In this document: piece by piece, positions 37,748 through 47,749 of the stretch
Layout: every line of letters begins with the position of its first letter
Position numbering within the stretch: position 1 is the first letter of the stretch
DNA from: Drosophila miranda
Taxonomy: Eukaryota > Arthropoda > Insecta > Diptera > Drosophilidae
Assembly: GCF_003369915.1 (NCBI RefSeq)
Contig: NC_046673.1
Coordinates: 15,484,001-15,548,000, forward strand
Length of the DNA: 64,000 nt
Reading direction: 5' to 3'
Translations under genes and position numbers: made by a program
Notes under the pieces: generated by a model
Seen by the model: only the letters and a program-made list of their open reading frames with translations
What the model was told of the DNA's origin: nothing
Database searches by the model: none

Positions 37748-39352
37748 CAGACCCAAGCCACAACCGATAACAGGGTACACGGTGCTTCTGTCACCATACA
37801 ATGCATATGCATGCGTATTTTTTTTGTATTCTACCGTTTTCCGTGCTTTTGGGCAATTTCACTTGAAATATGGCTCGCTTGCATGTGCAGGAGTTCCCCC
37901 CCCCCCCCTAGGAGGGCATGGGAGGGGGGTGGTCTCCGAAAGGGGCGCGTATAATAAGCTTTGCAACAACCTTTTGCAACATCGTCGAGATGCGGCCAAA
38001 GCGATGCGCTGCAAGCATCAAATATTTTCGCAGGCTCCCTCGCCCACCAATTCCCCGGAAAAAAAAACCCCGTAAAATCCCGTAAAATGTACAACGTGTG
38101 GCCATGGCAGTGGCACTGCCAGAAGACTCGGTGGGAGTATGCCTCAGAGCCACAAAAGAAAAAAAAAAACCGGCGAGGCAGCAATAAAAGTACGCTTCCA
38201 CACCCCGCACCGGATGCACAGGATACCCTCGAGGGATGGGAGACGAAACTATGAAAATACTCTGCACGCATCTGAGATACTTTTGCTCATTTATGAAGTG
38301 TATATTCCGCAACACATTTTAAAGCGTATCCTTGCTGGGAAATTTTTTAAACCATTTTCAAAGCTCCGAATTTCTACGCAGCTTAGTGGAAATTTCTTTA
38401 GTATTTTGCTGTAGCTGTCGCTGTCCTGCTGCTTTTTCGGCACCCCCCCCCCACACATGCCACGAAATCCCCCTTGAGCGCTGCATCCTGCTTCCTGCCT
38501 CCACACATGCATTAAAGCTGTTCTGTGCGGCATGGAGGGCCATCAGTGGCTTCTCCGCCATTTTGTGTTTGTGTGTGGCATGCCTCCTGTGGCGGTATCT
38601 TTTTGGGTTCTCCTGCATAAATGTTTATTCATATTTCATTTGTTATCACCGCCTTTGGAGGTCGTCTTGCATTCGCATTCGCCACAAAATCCCAAGTGAT
38701 TAATATCCTTCGATGGTAATTGAGACACAGACAAGGGGTTCGCGGAGCCTGTGAGTGCATCGGGGGCTTTCTGTTTTCTGCACAATTAACCCGCTCGAAA
38801 TGTAACCCGAAATTTGTAAATATTTACACGCTCCACGCTCCAGTCGGCGACTGGTGATTCAGGTGATGGCTGACGCCTCCATCAAGGATACTTCATTAAT
38901 TTTAATTAAGCGCCCAACAGCCCAGGACATGCCCGAGTGTCAGATCCGATGCCTGATGGAAGGAGACTGCAGAATTCCTGGGGCCTACAGTTTCATATTT
39001 AAGCCAGTCCAGGTCCAGTCCTTCCCAAGGGCCAGAAGAACCGCTTGAGGTGTATTTTTTGTTAGGGCCAGTTCTACAACAAACTTCCCTTGTTTGAACC
39101 TCATTTTGGGCCTCAAAACATCTTTGAAATTCCCATCAAATGTGGCTCGATAGTCATCAAATGATAGTCAAAAAATAGGAACAAAATTGAAATCAGTTTA
39201 AGGTGGAATTTGAGCACAGCAGAAGCCACAACTAGCCAGAAAGTGGCCAAAAAGAGAGTCATCGAACGGACAAACGTCTTTCAATTACAGAAAATAGTTT
39301 CCAGGGAAGGCAATCGGAAGGGATCAATCGGTGATCAATCGTCATGTACTTA
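37748..39352. other. Mostly non-coding stretch
   Basis: Contains a C run near 37896-37908 and a second near 38443-38452. Apart from the weak small frame at 38866-39048 listed separately I see no exon. Confidence 0.45.
38866..39048 (+). CDS. Possible small ORF, 60 residues
   Basis: An ATG in acceptable context opens 60 codons with balanced composition: a hydrophilic start (MADASIKDTS), then three cysteines within about 15 residues (PECQIRCLMEGDC) and a basic end. No signal peptide and no recognised domain. No splice or promoter evidence was found, and chance is a real alternative for a frame this short. Confidence 0.2.
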   Translation: MADASIKDTSLILIKRPTAQDMPECQIRCLMEGDCRIPGAYSFIFKPVQVQSFPRARRTA

Positions 39353-39655
39353 CTAGTCCAGCAACTCGATATCGCCTTCATCCACCTCATCGTCATCATT
39401 CTCTTCTCCATGGTCTTCAAAGATAGCATCCTCGTCGTCGTCATGCAGGCGATCGAGGGTCCGTTCATTCTGGTTACCGTTGGGGATTTTGCCAGCAATA
39501 CGACGACCGCCCCGTGACATGGGCGGCGGGGAGTGACGCCGATTGCGTGTGGATTGAACGGACAGACCGACGCCCTGCTCAAGATTCTCCTCCTCCTCAT
39601 CGCTCTCGATCTCAATCTCATCGACATCGCGCTGACTGACCCTTCGCTCTGGCAT
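39353..39655 (-). CDS. Small acidic protein, or first coding exon of a larger one
   Basis: From the first ATG after A-rich leader sequence the frame runs 100 residues. It begins MPERRVSQRDVDEIEIESD followed by a Glu run, then a basic Ser/Pro/Arg middle (RNRRHSPPPMSRGGRR) and a very acidic end (HDDDEDAIFEDHGEENDDDE). Composition suggests a disordered, probably nuclear protein; no domain recognised. The closing TAG lies inside GACTAGTAAGTAC, and the GTAAGT is a consensus splice donor. Either the protein stops here, or the exon ends at 39354 and the coding sequence continues leftwards. An initiator-like CCACAGTT lies near 39735. Confidence 0.6.
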   Translation of the reverse strand: MPERRVSQRDVDEIEIESDEEEENLEQGVGLSVQSTRNRRHSPPPMSRGGRRIAGKIPNGNQNERTLDRLHDDDEDAIFEDHGEENDDDEVDEGDIELLD

Positions 39656-39855
39656 TTTATCAAAACTTTTCGTATTCCTTTGTTCAAATCCTTTGTTTAA
39701 ATCAGTCTTCACAACACAACAACAAAAACACCAACTGTGGATACTTTGTTAGAATGTTTTTAATAAAGTAATTGTTTATGGGACTTGTGTTTCGACTTTC
39801 GACTTACGCATAGACTTGCAACGAACGCACTGAAAAATCGCAATCGACGGATGAA

Positions 39856-40093
39856 ACGGAAAACGGAGAACGGCCGCCGTGGTGCGACTTTCAGGGGCTT
39901 CACATCGCGAGACCTTAGACGCGTCCCCAAGCGGACGGCGGCTCTGTCCGGGCTAATTCAATTAGATAACCGAGCCGAGGTGCAGGTAGCAGTTACAAAG
40001 ATAGTTCAGCAGGGTATACGACTGAGAGATACCCTCCAGAGAGGAGACACACAAGCCTCCTCTCTGGCTCTCAGGCGCTCTTTTTCCCAGTAG
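39856..40093 (+). other. Weak plus-strand frame divergent from the acidic gene
   Basis: An arginine-rich frame from an ATG at about 39854 runs to a stop at 40093 (about 80 residues, with NRAEVQVAVTKIVQQGIRL in the middle). It is divergent from the 39655 gene and could share its promoter. No domain recognised; the 3' part lies in the inverted repeat at 40022-40074. Kept as low-confidence only. Confidence 0.2.
40022..40074. other. Inverted repeat (stem-loop)
   Basis: CCAGAGAGGAG (40036-40046) and CTCCTCTCTGG (40057-40067) are perfect reverse complements separated by 10 bases. Outside them CTGAGAG (40022-40028) pairs with CTCTCAG (40068-40074), with a 7-base bulge on the left side. Total 18 paired positions. 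Confidence 0.75.
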
Positions 40094-40555
40094 CGGTAGC
40101 AGCTCTCTCTGCACACACTCTACAGGGTATGCAAGAAGAAGAGTCAGAGCTGGATTGGACTGGACGCGACGGTCACTCAAAGACTCTTCTGTGTCTCTTT
40201 CCTGCCCTCCGCTTTGTTTCTCTTGTGTCCGTAAGACGACTACTACACCCGTAAGCGTAGCCCTAGACGTAAAATGGGTCAGCGATTTTCGGGGGCGACA
40301 TTGTGGCGATAGGAAGGAAGCCCTTCGCACGTGCTGCTCCCCGACTTTCTGCCCCCAACAAACATTTGAAACAATTGCATTGATTTGATTCTGCAATGCC
40401 CAATCGATTGGGGGTTTTGCTTGGAATACTCGCACTCGCGTGATATTCAACAACAAAATATTTAACAATTATTATCTGTTTTTTGCTTTGGCAGTGCTTC
40501 CGGTGCTCCTCCCCCATCGAGCGCCAGTCGAACCATAAAAATGCAAATGAGTTAG

Positions 40556-40973
40556 GACCGCAACGAGTCTGATTTAATGAGCCATTTCAATGCCGCTGAG
40601 GCTCTGCAATTGCTTCCCCCTGATGTTGTTGATGCTGATGATGGTAGACCCAAACCTGGCCACAAAAGCCCATCATTCAACTCATTATAGCTGTATATTT
40701 GCAAAAACAGCACCGCCACAACATTTCCAATTCGAAAACTCAAAGAGGTTGCCGGCGGTCCGCACTTTTCCGCAATCGCAGCCATCTGGCAGCACTGTCA
40801 CGAGCGGCGTGAAGTTGGTTGCTCCAGGCCGCGGCGTTGCCACATCTAACGATCAATCACAGAAGCGTCTTCTGGCTGAAAGTTCAGCCGAGTTCAAAGA
40901 CTACTTCTACAATCCATTCGCCAAAGATTGGTTGTACAATGTTGCCACCCTTCTGACCTCTGTACAGACCTGA
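40556..40973 (+). CDS. Coding-like locus with two overlapping frames
   Basis: Two plus-strand frames overlap. One (40590-40973, 127 residues from ATG) begins with a hydrophobic stretch like a signal peptide (LCNCFPLMLLMLMMV) and has a convincing C-terminal half (KDYFYNPFAKDWLYNV). The other, shifted by one base, opens after a TAG at 40553-40555 and from ATG 40577 encodes 37 residues ending at 40690 (start MSHFNAAEALQLLPPDVV), with better protein character than the overlapping N-terminus of the first. The true product may therefore join the second frame to the C-terminal half of the first through a frameshift or unrecognised splice, or the locus is decaying. No family recognised. Confidence 0.35.
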
Positions 40974-41429
40974 TTTAAGCGTTTAATTGGTGTGCTAGCG
41001 AAAATATAATTACTCCCCTGCGATGGGTATTGTCCGATGGGCCCGCAGGAGGTCACTCTGCCAATTATGGTGTTGCACATTAATTGAAGTCGTTGCACTG
41101 GCAACCGGCTTTAATTATGCGAAAGACGAATGAACGAGCAACCAGACGACGGCCGGTCAATGCCAAGGGCGAAACATACTCACTTTTGCCGGCAACGAGG
41201 ACAGTGAGGCAATAAAGCGAGACGCCGCTGCCACGTGCAGACAGAAGACAGCCGAACCGAAACGAATCAAAGCTCCGTTCAACCAAAAATCAAAAACAGA
41301 TACAACCTTCAAATACACAAGAAATACGCACAAACAGAAACAAAATAAAAACTCAAAACAAATGCGGAAGCAGCGAGCGAATAACACGAGAAATTTGCAT
41401 AGAAATTATATAATGGCATGATCTGATAA
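40974..41429. other. Possible untranslated exon region
   Basis: On the minus strand a strong donor-like GTGAGTATG follows GGCAAAA at 41184/41183. The sequence between about 41400 and 41184 is AT-rich then GC-rich like a 5' leader. On the plus strand the same stretch is A-rich like a 5' UTR. I cannot choose an orientation. Confidence 0.25.
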
Positions 41430-42520
41430 ATGGGGCTTTCTTTCAGGCATTTTTTTGGTACTTTCAACGATTTGTGGACTTTTCACTCGGCATTTTCAGA
41501 GCCGATATCCAAAACAATTGATAGGTTGAAAAGAGAATTTGATGGACTTTCTGAATATTTTTTTTTGTTACCCGAAGATTTTGACAAAGGTTTTATATTG
41601 CAGAGAATTATAGGAAGCCTCTTCAACGATAGAAGAAGTCGAATCCGAATCCAATTCGTTTCGTTTTCAAATAAGCCTGAATGAAGAGCAGAAGATTACT
41701 GAGAGCCAGTCCCATACATGCCTTTATTCCTATGATGAACCTGACACTACCCAAAAGAATTCGTTCCGTAAGTTCCAGATGAGGCTAGAGACAATCACTG
41801 TCTTCCTCATTAGTGATATACTATGCTTCTGGGTACTGTCTCGGTGGCACTCGTTTGTTTACTTTGGAGGTGATCATCGTGGGACTAGATGATCTACCCA
41901 GAACGTGAGCAAACTACAAGTTTTGAGAACTTAATTTAAATGGATTTTGAAGAATTCATAGAATAAACGGCACCTCCGGTTAAAGTCTCTTTAATTTTAA
42001 ATTTGGTTGAGCATAAATAAAAAATATAATATAGAATTTTAGGATGATAGAATCGAAGAGGAGCCACAAGGAAACAAAATAAAGATTACTTCAGAGGTGG
42101 CTTGTTTATCTGAAGATCAGCATCAACCATGATGACACCTCGGAAGCGTTAAAAGAGGTAGCTTCGAGCAGTAAACACTCCCATAAAAGATACAAAAAAT
42201 CAAGCAGAAAACACTCGTAAAATGCAACAATTAAAACAGCAAAAGGCAAGTCAATAAACAGGCCTAGTATGGCGCTTGTTTGATAAGAACTTGCCAGCAT
42301 ACCATCTGAGAGAGCTAAGAACTTTTCTTTTCAGATAGTAGTGGAGGTAATAATGTTTCATCAGATCGCACGGCAGGGGCGCCTATGATCTTATCTTAGC
42401 GGTGGAGAGGAGAGCCATGAAGTGCAAACATCTCAGGAAAACGAGCGTAAAACAAGACAAATTATAGCCAGGCCAGAAACAGGGAGCACCCAGGCAAATC
42501 AGCTGTTGCCAAGCGTTTAA
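41430..42520 (+). pseudogene. Series of protein-like segments in shifting frames (unrecognised gene or relic)
   Basis: Several stop-bounded plus-strand segments have protein-like, hydrophilic composition but lie in different frames. They are 41430-41684 (from ATG, EPISKTIDRLKREFDGLSEY), 41614-41889 (contains ITESQSHTCLYSYDEPDTT), 42043-42129 (DDRIEEEPQGNKIKITSE), 42083-42217 (INHDDTSEALKEVASSSKHS), 42337-42396 (SSGGNNVSSDRTAGAPM) and 42401-42517 (GGEESHEVQTSQENERK). Splice-like signals lie between some of them: a GTAAGT donor at 41768, acceptors AATTTTAG/G at 42042, TTACTTCAG/A at 42094, CTTTTCAG/A at 42334 and ATCTTAG/C at 42399. It may be an intact multi-exon fast-evolving gene or a decayed one. 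No family recognised. Confidence 0.4.
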
Positions 42521-42958
42521 CAGGTGATGCCGTAGGCAAGCAGTTGATTTTGCATGTTTCAAGCAGTTCAATCAGCTGACAATCAGTTCTTTCATCTTAA
42601 AAGCAGTTCAATCGGCTGATCAATCGATTTCAGCACTTCTTACATCCCCCCTGCGTTGTTTTTTAGTGAACTTTTGGCTACCGAATTTCGCATAATTCAA
42701 CAATTTGTAGTCCAAGTTTGTCCATAAATAAAGCAACGCTTTGGCGAGTCCCCCCCCGATGTTCATCGACGCATGCAATCCATTTTTGGTACCAAATCGA
42801 GGCGATGAATCACAACGCGAGAGAATCTCGTGGGAAGACTGAGAAAAACCTGAAATCTGAAAGCCAAGGCCCTCTTGGCTGCGGTGGTTCTAACGGGTTT
42901 TGAGTGATCGAAACAAGTTCAAGGTTGCTTCAAGCTGCACTGCAGCTCTTTGACTCAC
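42521..42958. other. Non-coding stretch with short direct repeat
   Basis: AAGCAGTTCAATC(A/G)GCTGA occurs twice, near 42563 and 42600. Otherwise no exon recognised; the minus-strand exon at 42959 ends with a donor at its border. Confidence 0.45.
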
Positions 42959-43218
42959 CTGTTGGCAGCGGCATAGGTGTGGGGGGGCGGCTTTTCAGAC
43001 GACTCGCTGGCTAGAAGAACCCCGCCGCCGGATGTCTCTGACGTCACGGGCCTGTAGATCAACGGCTTGACGTTGCGCTCAAAGTCATCGAGGAAGACCA
43101 CATCGTGGACGGGTATCAGGCGATGGTCGCCGCTCACATTGAAGTGCAGATCGCGAAAGGGTCCATTGAAGAGGCAGCGCAGTGGGGAAGTCACCAGAGC
43201 AGTGTCCTCCGAAGGCAG
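42959..43218 (-). CDS. Orphan internal coding exon
   Basis: A 260-bp exon on the minus strand is bounded by an acceptor (CCTGTAG, AG at 43220-43219) and a donor (CAACAG then GTGAGT, GT at 42958-42957). The only open frame through it encodes about 86 residues, starting in phase 0 and leaving two bases at the donor. The peptide begins LPSEDTALVTSPLRCLF, continues with DHRLIPVHDVVFLDDFER and LIYRPV, and ends with PPPHTYAAANR. This is strongly protein-like and not repetitive. I do not recognise the family. Upstream exons should lie right of 43218 and downstream ones left of 42959; none can be assigned with confidence. It may belong to the same gene as the 39.4-kb acidic exon, which is on the same strand, but that is a guess. 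Confidence 0.6.
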
Positions 43219-44379
43219 CTACAGGACAGGGGGCAAGGATTTACTACATACATACATACATACATACACGGGGGTACGGGGTGTATTACGGGGGTACTAC
43301 GGGGGTACTCTAGGTATTCTAGGGGGTAGTGCACACCTTGATTTTCCCATTGGCTGCAGAGAACATCAGGACACACACACGCACACACACACACACTTTC
43401 AAACCACACACAAACAACGAACTACAATAAAAACAAACACGGATCTACTCATAGGTTTGTGTGGGTGTGTGTGTGTGTGGGTGGGTGGGGAAGGAGAGGA
43501 CGGATACGTGTTAGGGATTGGATTAACCGTAGAACCCGCTACAAAACGCCAATGTAAATTACAGTAAACGAAGAACAAGAGAGCAAGAGAGAGAGAGAGG
43601 GGCACGAAAATTTCGACACGCGTGCGTGGAGAGTGGTTCGCGGCGCGAGAGACTCTCTTTTCAATTAACAGTTAACAAAAAAAAAACCACAAAACACAAC
43701 ACTTGCACAATTGGAGGACGGCGACAGCGGCGGCTGCGTCTGCGCCTTTACTTTGCACCAAACATTTCACTTGTTGCAACAGCAACAACAGTGAGGGCCA
43801 CAAAAAAAAAAGCCGATCGCGTTTGTTGAAATTATAGATAAATCACGGAATTTCGTCGTTATTTAGCCGATCGCGTCGTTGGTCTGAGCGGCGTCCGTCG
43901 GCGGTCTTCCAATTGGTCCAGTACGATGGAAAAAGCAATACAACAAATAAACAGCTGGAGTTTCGCCGATCTGGCAGCGCGAGAACCCATCATAGAGCTG
44001 CCAGACCAAAGGAAAAAGATTCTGCCCAGCCATGTTTTGTTCCAATGAGAATTATCCGCTAAATGAATTCTCCAGTTGGAATGAATGTATCTCCATAAAA
44101 CAGAGAGAATATTTTATTAAATGGTTTGACGACAATTCTCTAGGCATCCCAGGCTAAAATGAATGCAGATATCAGTGAGTCTCTGTTTTAAAGCTATATA
44201 TACACAAAAATCAAATCAATGGCATTAATAGGTCAATTAATGTCAATCTGGGAAAAACTCATTACTGGAAAACAGAATTTAAACATTAATTATAGCAAAT
44301 AGGGTATAAAAATGTCTATACTCATAGCTGAAACCTGCAACATTGAAGCTATCAGTTCAAACACACCTACGTTTAAGCG
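43219..44379. other. Non-coding stretch with microsatellites; possible leader of the minus-strand gene
   Basis: Holds ACAT (43247-43268), GGGGGTAC (about 43268-43325) and CA/GT runs (43370-43397, 43460-43485). GC-rich sequence near 43600-43900 could be a promoter or 5' exon for the minus-strand exon at 43218. A 40-codon plus-strand frame from ATG 43926 to TGA 44048 has good composition (QQINSWSFADLAAREPIIE) but nothing else supports it. Confidence 0.35.
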
Positions 44380-45900
44380 TTGACCTTTTTTGTTTCAACC
44401 ATGTTTTATAAACAACCCAATAAATAAGAGTCCTTAAATTCTGCTAATCTTGTAGAAAATAGATTCATCATTTGGGTAAAACAATGCTTTCAGGGCTGAG
44501 AGCCCTAGCTAACTAGTAATTTTAAACCGAATCTCAAAATCGAGGAATATGATTTCCGATCATGTACAGAGAACGATTAACCTATTGTCGACCACTGGGT
44601 ATTAAAATACACTCCACGAAATTGTTGAAGCTTGAAGAAGTTTAGCTCAGTCCAGGTGTTAGATATCGTGGTCTTTTTTTATAACTTTAGTGGAAGAATA
44701 GGATGGACTTACAAGAATTTATAAACCGTGTATTTTTTTCGCGGCCTCACTCATGTTTTTTAACCTATTTAAATAGAAGGGGGCTAAAAGGGCTAAGTTA
44801 GTTTTTTGAAAATGAGAAGGTATATTTCGGTATATTTCTGAGTGTCGAAGACAAAATCGGCTTTTCGTCTTCATGGTATATTCGGCAAGTGGGGTGGATT
44901 TTACCTTGCAAGCATTGCATTTAATGGTTCGTGTTGCCCATTGTCCATACCCTCTTTTTGCTTCCATTAGTAGCAGGGTGACCGTATTATTTTTAGTATT
45001 TTTTTAAATCAATGTTGTACCGACGGTGTATTGGTATATAATGGTATATTTTGTCAATTTCATCAATCTATTAAATTTAATTTTCAACGTTATATAGAAA
45101 TCCACTAAAAGCCATTAATTAAAGTAAGTAAGTCAAGTAGAAAATTGATTCATTAATCGTATACAATTATGTGGCAAAAGCTAAGAGATCTATATAGCCA
45201 GTAATATTTGATGGAAGATCCAAAATCAGGAATTCGTAGTAATAACCGGTTGACAACAAAAATTTTCATACCCTAGGGAAAAGGATATTAAAGCATTGAG
45301 AAAGTATTTGTCATCCCAGGCTCCGTAGGTATCAGGATCGAGATAAATATACACAAGATACTAATAATACACATGACTATATCCAAAACATATCAATTTG
45401 AGAAAAGATCTTTATAAATTACGAAATAAGGTATACATGGGCCTATGCGCGCATTATGTCTTTCATACCAGCAATTTGCGACTGATTTTTTTTGTTGAAC
45501 TATTTTGTTTGAACCTTGTTGTAGTCGGAATACAATAAAAGCATGGACTAAAAACTAAACTAACTAAAAACTAAAAAACAAGGGTTTCAGTTAGCCATAA
45601 TTATTCAACGGAATATAAAAATTGAACAATATGAACGACTATCCTCTTTCGTTTTTTTGTGTGACCTATTTCGCTAAAACCTTTTTTTGTTTGACCTATT
45701 TTGCTAAAACCTTTTTTACGCAAAATGCAATAAAAGAAATTATTTAAAGTAAGCCAGTCAAATAGAAAATTTATCTATTAATCGTATAAAATTATGTGGG
45801 CATGGCTAAATGTTCTCTATAGCTAATAATATTCCACGGAATATCAAAAAGGAGGAATATGTAAAAAAGAACTTTAATTCGTCAGTATATTTTTCAAATG
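44380..45900. repeat. Cluster of an unclassified AT-rich repeat family
   Basis: The same ordered words recur with drift. AGTAAGTCAAGTAGAAAATT...ATTAATCGTATACAATTATGTGG at 45122-45177 matches AGTAAGCCAGTCAAATAG...ATTAATCGTATAAAATTATGTGG at 45748-45800. TATAGCCAGTAATATT-ATGGAA-ATCAAAAT-AGGAAT recurs at about 44503, 45193, 45590 and 45818. GACCTATTTTGCTAAAACC with TGCAATAAAAG recurs at about 45500, 45660 and 45692. I infer four or more diverged copies of a unit of roughly 200-300 bp. The right-most copy ends at the e(r) promoter. No terminal repeats or coding sequence seen. Confidence 0.6.
44515..44812. repeat. Dispersed repeat copy A (matches 63087-63335)
   Basis: Shares with 63087-63335, in order: TCAAAATC(G/A), GAGAAC-GTTAACC-ATTGT-GACCA--GGGTATT, and a conserved end TTTAAATAGA-GGGGGCT-AA-GGGCTAAGTT-GTTTTT. 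The central part is diverged. Being found 18 kb apart, it is a dispersed element, overlapping the cluster family at its left end. Confidence 0.65.
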
Positions 45901-45959
45901 AGACGATATGTTTCTGTATATTTCTGACGGTCGGACGGTATATCTTTTCGATAAGTCCG

Positions 45960-45970
45960 CGGTCACACTG
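45960..45970 (+). promoter_or_regulatory. Ohler motif 1 / M1BP site of the e(r) promoter
   Basis: CGGTCACACTG matches the YGGTCACACTR consensus of Drosophila housekeeping TATA-less promoters exactly. It lies upstream of a likely first exon (from about 46000) ending at a donor AAG/GTAAGG at 46081/46082. A second, reverse weak match (AATGTGACCA) lies 15 bases downstream. Confidence 0.7.
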
Positions 45971-46828
45971 CTTAGTAGCAAATGTGACCAAAAAATTTAA
46001 AAAAAAAAACCAAGCGTGAACGCGAAAATTTAAGTCGAAAAGCCGGCATAAATCATTTTAAGTACCGTCAAAAAATACAAGGTAAGGAAACAATAAAATT
46101 GAATTAAATTGTAAATTTAACAAAAAATAGCGAAGAAACAACAAATTGTTGGGCGCTGTACAGACGATCTGCCTGTGTGTGCTTGTTTGTGTGGTATGTG
46201 TGCATTTTCTTGTGAAGCGGCAAAAATAGTTTTCAAAGTTCTTAACAAAAATAACTATAATTTAAACAAATGCACAGCGTTTGGCTAATGAAAGGCCCAA
46301 TTCAGTGGGGCAGATATTTTTTCTAGTGAAAAATGAAAAATGTGAAAAAATCCGCTAAAAGCAAAACATTTCCGCGCACATGTATTGTGTGCATGCATAC
46401 GTGCGTGTGTTTGTGTGTGTGATAGAGGAACCGAAAGATTTTTGTACGGGGTATCCATTCGTGTGCATAGGGTTGCTTGTTTTGTGGACACTGCCGGAAA
46501 GAAAAAGTGTCATAAAACATTTATATTCTCGATCCACAGCGTGGGGATACCTTTGCCGTGCAGAAAATGTACTTTTTTAGTGAAAAATTGGTTCGTTTCC
46601 AGCAAAATGTTGCCCATTGCCATGAAATATGTACCTTCAAGGGTATCCCAGGTTCGGCACCCGATCGGAACCCTTTATTTTGACCATTATTAATGAATAT
46701 TTTGTGGGTTAACGCATTGCAGCATCGGCCAAAAGCCTCATTCCTTGGTGGATCAACGTAACAGCAGCAAGCCGTAGGCGTGGGCAAAGTCTCGGAATCA
46801 ATTCGAAAACAGGGGAAAAACAAAAAAG

Positions 46829-46880
46829 GTAAGTGGGAGTACCGCGCCCCAGATGTCATTACTAATTGAAATCATTCCAG
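46829..46880 (+). other. 5' UTR intron of e(r)
   Basis: A 52-bp intron begins AAAG/GTAAGT at 46829 and ends with a CTAAT branch-like site and TTCCAG at 46880, nine bases before the start codon. An earlier leader intron probably begins at 46082; its acceptor is not obvious. Confidence 0.7.
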
Positions 46881-46889
46881 ACTTTAAAG

Positions 46890-47204
46890 ATGTCGCACAC
46901 CATACTGCTGGTGCAGCCTGGGGCACGCCCGGAGACCCGTACCTACTGCGATTATGAGAGCGTCAACGAGTGCATGGAAGGTGTGTGCAAGATCTACGAG
47001 GAGCACCTGAAGCGCCGCAATCCGAACACACCGACTATCACCTACGACATTAGCCAGCTGTTCGACTTCATCGACACGCTGATGGACATTAGCTGCATGG
47101 TGTACCAGAAGAGCACCAATACTTATGCCCCCTACAACAAGGAGTGGATCAAAGAGAAGATCTACGTGCTGCTCCGTCAGGCGGCATTCAGTCCGAATGC
47201 CTAA
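46890..47204 (+). CDS. e(r): Enhancer of rudimentary
   Basis: A single exon of 104 residues, exactly the length of the family. The sequence (start [11 protein letters not shown], end [11 protein letters not shown]) is near-identical to the animal ERH proteins: a small homodimeric nuclear protein, first found as a modifier of the pyrimidine-synthesis gene rudimentary and known to act with RNA-processing and transcription factors. Two casein kinase II consensus sites described for fly ER are present: Thr18-x-x-Asp21 and Ser24-x-x-Glu27. The ATG lies nine bases after a 52-bp leader intron, and a motif-1 promoter lies about 0.9 kb upstream. Nothing is broken. In D. melanogaster this gene is X-linked, which suggests but does not prove the chromosome. 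Confidence 0.98.
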   Translation: MSHTILLVQPGARPETRTYCDYESVNECMEGVCKIYEEHLKRRNPNTPTITYDISQLFDFIDTLMDISCMVYQKSTNTYAPYNKEWIKEKIYVLLRQAAFSPNA

Positions 47205-47749
47205 AGTGCACCAACCCGGGGGCTTGGGTGGGAAACGGGGTAATAATCCAACCAAAAAACACGAAATACCAACGCGAGGGAAACAATAGCCCAAAAAGAG
47301 ATACAGATACACAGACGGTCAATAACAATAACCCCCCAAAAGAAGATGCAGATACAAACAAACATTCACTCATTAAACACAGTACTTGCATGGGGATCCC
47401 CTTATGCAACACGCAGCAGCAGATTATCGCGCCGTGATCCTGAGAAAGGACTTTGATCATAAAACAAAAAAATTTATATTATAGAGATATATATATTTTC
47501 CTTCTATCTCCTAAGATTTTCAACACAAAAACATCGAGAGAAAAAAAGAATACACTCGACACAAAAAAAAAAGAAAACCAACAAACTGTGCTCCCGCATC
47601 CCAAAATGGGGAAACTAGAGAGAATTGTAAAGCTTAGAATTTGAATCCTTACTTTACAACTAATATAATGTATATACTATACACATAACTGAACGGCATT
47701 TGTGTATTGATTTAGTGGGTGACAAAATATATTTAGATAAGTATTCCTA

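Noticed and set aside
38443-38703. Cysteine-rich hydrophobic frame near 38.4-38.7 kb
   Set aside because: Frames on both strands are similarly open, with no conserved pattern and a homopolymer C run inside.
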